From: Inonotus obliquus
Lineage: Eukaryota; Basidiomycota; Agaricomycetes; Hymenochaetales; Hymenochaetaceae
Length of the DNA stretch: 15,401 bases
Direction of reading: 5' to 3'
NCBI GenBank assembly: GCA_032164295.1
Contig: JAJHTX010000032.1
Location: 1-15,401 of the forward strand
Numbering within the stretch: position 1 is the first letter of the stretch; the number at the start of each line of letters is the position of its first letter. This document shows, piece after piece, positions 1-5,743 of this stretch. Under the pieces are notes generated by a model that worked only from the letters and a program-made list of their open reading frames with translations, had not been told where the DNA came from and did no database searches. Position numbers and translations under genes: made by a program.

Positions 1-1
1 A

Positions 2-1627
2 ATAATATATAATTTAAAAGGAGAAAATTATAAATTAACTTTATTAGATTCTATGTTAGTATTGTTATCTGGTTTAGACAATTTATCAAATAAATTTAGT
101 TTAGACTCTCATAAAGGTATTTACCCTTATTACTTTCCAAAAGAAACTAATTTGGATTACATCGGGGAAGTACCAGCTTACGAATATTTTGATACTAAAA
201 AAGTTTATTTAAATGAATATAATAATTATAAATCTAAATTTAATAATAATTGGTCATTGAAAAATGAAACTAATAGTTATTGTTTAAATGATTGTATTTT
301 ATTATATAAAATAATAATAATTTTTAGAGACTTGATGTTAAAATATTTTAGAGTAGATATAATTAAATGTCCTACTGCGGCTTCTTTAAGTATGAGAGTT
401 TTCAGAACTAATTATTTACAAGATAAAATTATTCCTATAATTCCTGCTGATATATACAATGTTTTAGTGAAATCATATTTTGGAGGTCACGTAGATTTAT
501 ATGTACCTGAAAGTAACAGTAAATTTACTGTTAATGAAATCAAAGATAAAATAAAATCTCAAAATACAGCTGATTTAGAGCTTGTTAATTCTTATGATAT
601 TAACTCACTATATCCTTCTGTAATGAAAGATAATTTATACCCTACTGATTTGATCGGACATTTAAAAGGTGATATTACTTTAATGGTTGAATATCAAGTT
701 AAATTTGGTATTTATAAAGTTAAAGTTAATGTTCCGATTGATATTAAACATCCTATTTTACCAATACATCAAGAGGGTAAATCAATTTATCCTACTGGTA
801 ATTGGATTGGATGGTATACGTCAGTTGAAATTGAAAATGCAATGAAATTTGGATATAAATTTGAAGTCTTAGAAGGTTTTATTTTTGATACTGATGATTT
901 ATTCAGTAAATTTGTTACCGACCTTTATAATATACGCTTAAAATATCCTAAAACTCATCCAATGAATTACATTATTAAATTATTGATGAACAGTCTTTAC
1001 GGTAGATTCGGTATTAATCCTAATCTATTGTCATATAAATTCGTCAATAGAAAAAATTTTAATTCTTCATCTTATGAGGATTGGAGTGACTTTGGGGAAT
1101 TTATTTTAGTTGGCAATAAAGATAAAGCCAATAGAATTTTTTCAAATGTAGCTGTAGCTTCTGCTGTAACTGCTTTTGCTAGAATTAAAATGAGCTCAGT
1201 TAAGAATAGAGACGAGTTAATTCTTCTGTGTACTGATACTGACTCTGCTTATACTATTGGTAAACTTCCAGATGATTTAGTTAGTTCAACAGAGCTAGGA
1301 AAATTTAAATTGGAAGATTCTTATTACAAATTCATTGGTTTAGGTCCTAAAGTTTATGGAACACTAAATACTGAAGGAGTAGAAAAAACTAAAGTAAAAG
1401 GTTTTAAAGATAAAGTTTCTTTAGAAAATCTTGAATCTTTATTAGTTGAATCTAGTCATAATATCTTAAATCATGAAAAATGGTTTAAAAATATGAATAA
1501 AGCTTTAATTAGTGTTAAAATAAGTCCTTATGACCTTAAAACAAATAATAATAAACGTATTTGTATCTTTGAAGAAAATAAATTTTCACAAACTAAAAAT
1601 ATATCAGTGAATAAGGATAATAAATAA
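2..1627 (+). CDS. dpo: Family B protein-primed DNA polymerase, plasmid type (copy A), 5'-truncated by window edge
   Basis: C-terminal part of a linear-plasmid DNA polymerase. The first ATG in the frame is at 53, but the frame stays open back to base 2 and those codons (ending LTLLDS) match the same place in the minus-strand copy C, so the true start lies left of the window. Counting from the ATG at 53: Exo III YCLND (Y76, D80), linker motif YFGGHVD (Y142), motif A YDINSLYP (D182), motif B K309-x3-N313-S-L-Y-G, motif C DTDS (D395, D397) and KVY (433-435). All catalytic residues of the polymerase core are present. In this family, DNA synthesis starts from a terminal protein at linear plasmid ends. 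It is most similar to copy C (shared GIYPYYFP and KKVYLNEYN). Exo I and Exo II lie outside the window, so overall integrity cannot be judged. This is the only copy here with motifs B and C. A small membrane-protein gene follows 154 bases downstream. Confidence 0.93.
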   Translation: MIYNLKGENYKLTLLDSMLVLLSGLDNLSNKFSLDSHKGIYPYYFPKETNLDYIGEVPAYEYFDTKKVYLNEYNNYKSKFNNNWSLKNETNSYCLNDCILLYKIIIIFRDLMLKYFRVDIIKCPTAASLSMRVFRTNYLQDKIIPIIPADIYNVLVKSYFGGHVDLYVPESNSKFTVNEIKDKIKSQNTADLELVNSYDINSLYPSVMKDNLYPTDLIGHLKGDITLMVEYQVKFGIYKVKVNVPIDIKHPILPIHQEGKSIYPTGNWIGWYTSVEIENAMKFGYKFEVLEGFIFDTDDLFSKFVTDLYNIRLKYPKTHPMNYIIKLLMNSLYGRFGINPNLLSYKFVNRKNFNSSSYEDWSDFGEFILVGNKDKANRIFSNVAVASAVTAFARIKMSSVKNRDELILLCTDTDSAYTIGKLPDDLVSSTELGKFKLEDSYYKFIGLGPKVYGTLNTEGVEKTKVKGFKDKVSLENLESLLVESSHNILNHEKWFKNMNKALISVKISPYDLKTNNNKRICIFEENKFSQTKNISVNKDNK

Positions 1628-1662
1628 ATCTTAAAACTTTTAACCCTTTTAATTTTTACCTT

Positions 1663-1725
1663 TTCAATTTAAATTGAACAGAGAATATCCTATTTATTAT
1701 AGGAATAGACAATGCATAATTGTCT
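1663..1725 (+). terminator. Palindrome plus hairpin downstream of dpo copy A
   Basis: A perfect 16-bp palindrome (TTCAATTTAAATTGAA, 1663-1678) is followed by a 7-bp stem, AGACAAT 1707-1713 with ATTGTCT 1719-1725, around a 5-base loop. They sit between the dpo stop and the next ATG and could form a transcript end or a processing site. The secondary structure is seen; the role is inferred. Confidence 0.35.
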
Positions 1726-1781
1726 TAAATTTTTATAAATCTTATTTAATACCCCAATGGTTCTTAAGTTAATTAAATTTA

Positions 1782-2171
1782 ATGAAAATCAGACAAATCT
1801 TATTTGCAATTTTTATTTTAATTGCTACAGCTTTATTAGCTGTATTTATTTATGATTTATTAAATAATCTTAATTCAGATCATTTAGTTAACTTAAATAA
1901 TAATAATAACATTGTTATTAATAATCAAGTCTCTATTAAAAATTCAATTAGAGATATTAAAAATATTACAACAGAATTTAATGTTACTAACGATAATTCT
2001 ACAGCTATATTCAACAATGAACCAAGTAGCTCAACAGTTAAATTAATTGTTGGAGTTTCCTTGGGTATATTTGGTGCTATTTTTGTTGGATTCTATTGTT
2101 TCAAATTTATCTACTCACCTGATGTGGGAATGATTGAAAGCAATATAGAATTGCCTCAAATAACACGTTAG
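1782..2171 (+). CDS. Small two-helix membrane protein, unknown function (paralogue 1)
   Basis: A 129-residue protein with an N-terminal hydrophobic helix (about residues 5-27, starting MKIRQILFAIFIL) and a second, glycine-rich one (about 86-110). The middle is polar and rich in Asn and Ser (runs of Asn around 38-43, NNQV at 47-50), and the short C-terminal tail is polar. I do not recognise the family. The 99-residue protein at 10942-11241 shares the MK-x(2-3)-I-x-IFIL start, a DLL near residue 25, a LVN/VNF stretch and NNQV, and has the same two-helix layout, so the two are paralogues. Both sit beside dpo genes, which suggests a plasmid gene. A membrane role, for example anchoring or partitioning plasmid DNA, is only a guess. 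The start is the first ATG, with no competing upstream start. Confidence 0.7.
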   Translation: MKIRQILFAIFILIATALLAVFIYDLLNNLNSDHLVNLNNNNNIVINNQVSIKNSIRDIKNITTEFNVTNDNSTAIFNNEPSSSTVKLIVGVSLGIFGAIFVGFYCFKFIYSPDVGMIESNIELPQITR

Positions 2172-2204
2172 TGTAGTATTTTATATTAGAAACTTTCACC
2201 CAAA

Positions 2205-2276
2205 ATAAGTATAACTCAATTGGTAGAGTATTAGATTCTTAACTAAATTATATTGGTTCGATTCCAATTGCTTATC
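2205..2276 (+). tRNA. tRNA-Lys-like (anticodon CTT), possibly degenerate
   Basis: A 72-base cloverleaf. The acceptor ATAAGTA 2205-2211 pairs with TGCTTAT 2269-2275 over 7 bp with one G-T. The D stem ACTC/GAGT encloses AATTGGTA, and the T stem ATTGG/CCAAT encloses TTCGATT. The canonical anticodon position (2238-2240) reads CTT, which would decode AAG. The anticodon stem is poor: in the standard register two of five pairs fail. A 4-bp TTAG/CTAA stem forms instead if an 8-base loop is allowed. D and T arms are nearly identical to those of the next tRNA, so the pair arose by tandem duplication. It may be a decaying or recoded copy. Confidence 0.6.
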
Positions 2277-2295
2277 TTTAATATTTTTAACCACA

Positions 2296-2367
2296 AGCAG
2301 TATAACTCAATTGGTAGAGTGTTCGTTTTTTAATTGAAAAATATTGGTTCAATTCCAATTATTGCTT
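2296..2367 (+). tRNA. trnK: tRNA-Lys-like (anticodon TTT), second of tandem pair
   Basis: A 72-base cloverleaf 19 bases after the previous one. The acceptor AGCAGTA 2296-2302 pairs with TATTGCT 2360-2366 (7 bp, one G-T). The D stem ACTC/GAGT has loop AATTGGTA and the T stem ATTGG/CCAAT has loop TTCAATT. The anticodon stem TTCGT/TTGAA pairs at four of five positions (one G-T), and the loop TTTTTAA places TTT at 2329-2331, giving Lys. It differs clearly from the minus-strand trnK at 2982-3054, so the window holds more than one Lys-type tRNA. Plus-strand position beside plasmid-type genes suggests it may have arrived with them. Confidence 0.7.
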
Positions 2368-2482
2368 TACACTAACTCTTTTTATTATTAAAAAGAAGTA
2401 AAACTATAAAAAGAATAGTTTTTATCTTAGATAATTAGAAAATCTTATATACTACTACTTTATTTTGTTTTTGTTAATTCGT

Positions 2483-2531
2483 ATACTTATACCCTACAGT
2501 TTTAAATTGAAAGGGTATAAATAACCCTTTC
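2483..2531 (+). promoter_or_regulatory. CTTATACCCTAC motif followed by GAAAGGG/CCCTTTC hairpin
   Basis: ATACTTATACCCTAC (2483-2497) is followed by a 7-bp stem, GAAAGGG 2509-2515 with CCCTTTC 2525-2531, around the 9-base loop TATAAATAA. The same hairpin, with loop CCTAAATAA, lies at 11368-11390, and CTTATACCCTACT recurs at 10711, 10785 and 11537. The element therefore travels with the small membrane-protein genes. Its function (promoter, RNA processing or recombination site) is unknown. Confidence 0.5.
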
Positions 2532-2636
2532 CAAAGTAAAGAATAAACAATTTTTATTAAAAAGAGAGAAGTTTTTAAAAATAAATAGAAATAACAGAGT
2601 TTTTCAAGAAACAAGTTATAAATTTTTTAAGACTAA

Positions 2637-2653
2637 CCGCGGAAAAGCCGCGG
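2637..2653. repeat. GC hairpin CCGCGG-AAAAG-CCGCGG
   Basis: Two copies of the self-complementary hexamer CCGCGG flank AAAAG, forming a 6-bp all-GC stem in very A+T-rich surroundings. It resembles the GC clusters known from fungal mitochondrial DNA. A single CCGCGG recurs at 9807-9812. Confidence 0.6.
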
Positions 2654-2682
2654 GAGAGTTTTAGACTTCGAATGTTATTAGG

Positions 2683-2830
2683 AAACAATCCTGAACTATT
2701 TAGACTTTTTTGTTTTTATTTAATTAATAGCAAGAATTATATACTACTAAGACAAAATTTAAATAAATTAATTATTAATTTGAGAAATAAATTAAGCTTA
2801 AGAAATTCTTTATATTAAACAATCCTGAAC
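2683..2830 (+). repeat. Two direct copies of AAACAATCCTGAAC
   Basis: Perfect 14-base copies at 2683-2696 and 2817-2830. A 12/14 match to the reverse complement lies at 3859-3872, and two looser relatives at 3764-3778 and 3811-3824, so this is a dispersed element found in both orientations on either side of the tRNA cluster. Confidence 0.55.
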
Positions 2831-2981
2831 AATTTTGTTCACTTTTTAAACTATAACTAGAAATTTTTGGAGAGGTGGTAATTCAACTTTCTTATATACT
2901 ACTAAAAACCGAAGTTTTAATTAAAACAAAATTAGTTTAAATTTAAAGGCTTGGCTATTTTCTGTTTTGTGTTTTGTTTTT

Positions 2982-3054
2982 TGAAAGCATCCGGACTCGA
3001 ACCGGAACCTTGCTCATTAAAAGTGAGACACTCAGCCAATCAAGTTCTGCTTCC
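2982..3054 (-). tRNA. trnK: tRNA-Lys (TTT)
   Basis: On the minus strand, acceptor GGAAGCA pairs with TGCTTTC (7 bp, one G-T) and the discriminator is A. The D stem is ACTT/GAGT and the loop contains GG. The anticodon loop CTTTTAA (anticodon bases 3019-3021) is closed by a four-pair CTCA/TGAG stem. The T arm is TCCGG-TTCGAGT-CCGGA with a five-base variable loop. This is the best-formed Lys tRNA of the window and probably the resident mitochondrial one. Confidence 0.88.
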
Positions 3055-3212
3055 TCTTGTTAAAGATTTAAATTTAGTATCTCCTAAGTTTAAATGAAAT
3101 CTTTATAATTAACCCTTTTAAAAAAAAATTTTTTAATTTGAAGGTTTGGTTAGAAACTAATAAAAATTTTAATCACTAACTTTAAAATTTTTAATTTCTA
3201 AATTTAATTTAA

Positions 3213-3285
3213 GAGTTAAGAAGGAATTGAACCTTAACTTTTTAGACTTTGCAGGTCTACTACAGAACCATCTGTACACTTAACC
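3213..3285 (-). tRNA. trnC: tRNA-Cys (GCA)
   Basis: On the minus strand, acceptor GGTTAAG pairs with CTTAACT, the D stem is TACA/TGTA with a GG-containing loop, and the anticodon stem TAGAC/GTCTA is perfect. The loop CTGCAAA gives anticodon GCA. The T stem AAGG/CCTT with loop TTCAATT has only four clear pairs and the variable region is slightly long. The acceptor could shift by one base (GGGTTAA/TTAACTC), so the ends are uncertain by a base. Confidence 0.85.
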
Positions 3286-3388
3286 CTATCTTTAGTTTAA
3301 AAAATAATAATACACAATATTTGTAAATAGTTAAGATTAGGCAATAAAATTTTATCACAAAATTCATTGCTTTAAGGTAAAACAAAAT

Positions 3389-3408
3389 AACAACAAATTT
3401 TTGTTGTT
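3389..3408. terminator. Hairpin AACAACAAA / TTTGTTGTT
   Basis: A 9-bp perfect stem with a 2-base loop, followed by further GTT repeats and a T run, in the spacer between trnH and trnC. On the minus strand it would lie just after trnH. It could act as an RNA end or processing signal; that role is inferred. Confidence 0.35.
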
Positions 3409-3503
3409 GTTGTTTTTAAGTTTTAATTTTAGTTAGTAAATTTTAAACTAAAACAAAAAAAAAAATATAAATAAGAAAACTAAACTTACATTTTTCCAAG
3501 TAG

Positions 3504-3575
3504 GGTAAAATCAGAGACTCGAACTCTGTACATCGTCGCCACAAGACGTCATTTTACCAATTAAACTAATTCTAC
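3504..3575 (-). tRNA. trnH: tRNA-His (GTG)
   Basis: On the minus strand, acceptor GTAGAAT pairs with ATTTTAC (7 bp), the D stem is GTTT/AAAT with loop AATTGGTA, and the anticodon stem has CGTC/GACG. The loop TTGTGGC gives anticodon GTG, and the T stem CAGAG/CTCTG is perfect. The discriminator is C and a G sits at -1 (plus-strand C at 3576), the known identity pair of tRNA-His, which supports the call. Confidence 0.88.
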
Positions 3576-3576
3576 C

Positions 3577-3879
3577 TCTTTTAAATTTCAATTCTTTTTT
3601 AATAATGAATTTTATAAGCGAGATACAACCCTTTTTATTTATAGTTTACTTCTATCAAAAAAAACAATCTTAGTTTTTTGTATTGAAATATTAATAACAA
3701 AAAAAAACTAAAATTTTTATTAAAGAGAAAAGAAAAACAAAAAATATAAAAAAATGTTATAAATAGTCCAGAATTGTTAGTTTAAAAACCTTAATGTCTA
3801 CATTTAAGAATAGTCCGGAGTGTTTTATATGCTATTAGAACCACTGTTGACTTAATTTGTTCAGGAGTGTTGTTTATAA
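3577..3879. other. Spacer between trnH and dpo copy B with imperfect repeats
   Basis: No gene seen. It holds A and T runs and three related elements: TAGTCCAGAATTGTT at 3764-3778, TAGTCCGGAGTGTT at 3811-3824 and GTTCAGGAGTGTTG at 3859-3872. The last is close to the reverse complement of AAACAATCCTGAAC found in the left spacer. It ends where dpo copy B homology begins and may mark an integration boundary. Confidence 0.45.
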
Positions 3880-4218
3880 TATTTAAAATTTTCTAATAAA
3901 TTAGATAAAATTAACCCCTCTATAAATAAATTATTAACTTTAGGAAAAAGATTATATTCCACAAAAGCGATATCTAAAGATGTTTTTACTAATGTCGAAT
4001 AACCTATAGCAGAAAATACTTTCTTAACTGATCTAAAACCATATTTTGAAAGATTTATAACTAAAAATAAAACTAATTTTGATGATTATATTTCTGTAAT
4101 ATGTCAAGTTAGAGAAGTAGGTAATATTTATTATACAATTGGAGAAAGATTTCCAATTGATTTAAGTAATCCAAAAGATCTAACTGATTATTTAGATTAT
4201 ATTCAGAATAAATGGAGT
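3880..4218 (+). pseudogene. Broken N-terminal part of dpo copy B
   Basis: In the same frame as the polymerase fragment starting at 4219, codons from 3880 give a segment matching copy C (LKFSNKLDKI-PSINK, then LGKRLYSTKA-SK). After an in-frame TAA at 4000-4002 the frame continues open as ordinary polymerase sequence, including YYTIGERFPIDL and DYIQNKWSML. The ATG at 4219 is therefore internal and the gene is a pseudogene whose first part is cut away (no homology upstream of about 3880). The piece before the stop is closer to copy C and the piece after it is closer to copy D, so the fragment may itself be a mosaic. Confidence 0.75.
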
Positions 4219-5670
4219 ATGTTAGATAATAATCAATATAATCCAAATTTAGCTTTGAGTATAATATTTAATTATACAAAGATTAGTTATAATAATTATT
4301 CATTAGTTTCTAATAAATTTAAAATCATAAAAAATAGAGGTAACAATGTTGTTAATTTTAAAGAAGAGTCACCTCTTGGTTTACCCTTAAATACAAATTA
4401 TACAACATGGGGATCAAATATGGTAATGTTGAGCGATGGTATAACAAAAGTTAATAATCTTTATAGTGATTTAAAGTTAAATTTAAATAGATATATTGAA
4501 ATAGTTAATCTATCTAAATTTGATACTCAAGTTAATGTCTATTCATCTGAAAGTAATATAAAAATAACAACATTCATTGATAAAATTATTAATAGTAATG
4601 AATTTATTAGATTTTCAGGTAATAAGACTTATTATATCAAAGATAATAAACTATATTTTATTTTTGATAAATTAATTAGTGATCAATTTATTAGTAGAGT
4701 TAAACCTTCAACTTCATTTATTTTTAATATAATGACATTAGATGTTGAAACTTATGTTAATGAAGATAATAAAATGAATATTTATTGTATTTCAATTTTT
4801 GATGGTAAAGATGCCATTTCATTCTATTTAACAAATTATGACGATATACATTCTTTAATTAATGATGTACTTAAGACAATTTTTTCTAAAAAATATTCTG
4901 GTAAAAGTATTTATATACATAATTCATCTGAATTTGATATGATATTTTTATATAGTTATATCATTAATTATTACAATGTATCAGTTAAACCAATCCTTAA
5001 AGATGGTAAATTTATTAATTTAGATGTTGAATTTGGTGAAACTACTAAATATAAAATTAGTTTTAAAGATTCATTATTATTATTACCTAGTTCATTAGCT
5101 AAGTTAAGTAAAACCTTTAATGTTAATTACTCTAAAGATATATTTCCTCATAAATTTGTTAAGAAAGATAATCTTAATTTTATAGGTGATGTACCCTCTA
5201 TTGATTTATTTAGTGGGATTTCTTTAACTGAATATAATGATTATAAAGCTAGATTCAATAATAATTGGTCATTGAAAGATGAAGCAATTAAATATTGTGA
5301 ACTTGATTGTAAAGCATTGTTTGAAGTTGTAAGTAATTTCGCCTATAATATCTTTAACAAATTTAATATTAATGTATCATCTACACCAACTTTACCTAGT
5401 GTTGCTTTGAAAACTTATAGAACTAATTTTATACCTAAAGGTATTAAAATTGCTAAAATTGGTGGTAAAATGTTTGACGATATTCACAAAGCTTTTTTCG
5501 GTGGACATGTTGATATGTTTATACCAACTAATCCAATAGGAACTAAAGTATACGGATATGAAGTTAAATCATTGTATCCTTTTGTAATTAAAGTTAACAA
5601 AAATCCAATCAACTCCGTAGGAAGTAAATTATCTCTCATTACAGAAGGATATAAAACATTGATGTCGTAA
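4219..5670 (+). CDS. dpo: Truncated family B DNA polymerase, exonuclease half (copy B)
   Basis: A 483-codon open stretch of a plasmid-type DNA polymerase. It contains Exo I LDVET (D175, E177), Exo II HNSSEFD (H234, D240), Exo III YCELD (Y359, D363), linker FFGGHVD, and motif A as YEVKSLYP, where the metal-binding Asp is Glu (E448). Family resemblance stops about residue 465. The last 20 or so codons are the antisense of copy C, which runs in from the other side, so motifs B and C are missing and the end is an artefact of the junction. The nearest relative is copy D (shared DIFPHKFV and VPSID). The ATG is internal to the real gene. It cannot make a working polymerase; at most the 3'-5' exonuclease residues survive. 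Confidence 0.85.
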   Translation: MLDNNQYNPNLALSIIFNYTKISYNNYSLVSNKFKIIKNRGNNVVNFKEESPLGLPLNTNYTTWGSNMVMLSDGITKVNNLYSDLKLNLNRYIEIVNLSKFDTQVNVYSSESNIKITTFIDKIINSNEFIRFSGNKTYYIKDNKLYFIFDKLISDQFISRVKPSTSFIFNIMTLDVETYVNEDNKMNIYCISIFDGKDAISFYLTNYDDIHSLINDVLKTIFSKKYSGKSIYIHNSSEFDMIFLYSYIINYYNVSVKPILKDGKFINLDVEFGETTKYKISFKDSLLLLPSSLAKLSKTFNVNYSKDIFPHKFVKKDNLNFIGDVPSIDLFSGISLTEYNDYKARFNNNWSLKDEAIKYCELDCKALFEVVSNFAYNIFNKFNINVSSTPTLPSVALKTYRTNFIPKGIKIAKIGGKMFDDIHKAFFGGHVDMFIPTNPIGTKVYGYEVKSLYPFVIKVNKNPINSVGSKLSLITEGYKTLMS

Positions 5671-5743
5671 CTATTAACTTTAGTTAAATCATCAGTTTCA
5701 TTATTTTTAATTTTGTTTTTGATTTCATTAACATTAAATTAGT
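5598..5743 (-). pseudogene. Frameshifted continuation of dpo copy C through motif A
   Basis: On the minus strand, after the NTN-LMLMK tail of copy C, a shift of one base near 5734-5741 restores the expected polymerase sequence, beginning FNVNEIKNKI and reaching motif A as SYDINVLYPSVM and then LLPTELIGFL, closely matching copy A. Homology stops at about 5598, where the opposite-strand copy B takes over. The shift lies in a short A/T run (plus-strand ATTAAATTA), typical of an indel in decaying mitochondrial DNA. Confidence 0.8.

Larger units (their letters stand above)
2445..2904 (+). repeat. Three direct copies of TTATATACTACTA
   Basis: Perfect 13-base copies at 2445-2457, 2737-2749 and 2892-2904, the first and third preceded by C. 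Copies two and three each lie a few tens of bases downstream of an AAACAATCCTGAAC element. They may be mitochondrial promoters or remains of a tandem duplication. No consensus for this organism is available, so the promoter idea is inference. Confidence 0.6.
2368..2981. other. Gene-free A+T-rich spacer with repeated elements
   Basis: I see no convincing protein or tRNA gene. The stretch holds an AAAACTA/TAGTTTT hairpin (2400-2422), a CTTATACCCTAC-type motif (2487-2497), the GAAAGGG hairpin (2509-2531), a GC hairpin (2637-2653), three copies of TTATATACTACTA, and two copies of AAACAATCCTGAAC, the second overlapping a GAACAA-TT-TTGTTC hairpin (2827-2840). A structured non-coding RNA or transcription control region is possible but unproven. 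Confidence 0.5.

Noticed and set aside
2660..2680. TTCGAAT at 2667 as a tRNA T-loop
   Set aside because: The flanking bases do not form a T stem and no acceptor stem could be found around it.
2540..2720. RNase P RNA or another mitochondrial structured RNA
   Set aside because: Hairpins are present, but I could not place the conserved P4 regions of RNase P RNA. It needs a covariance scan.
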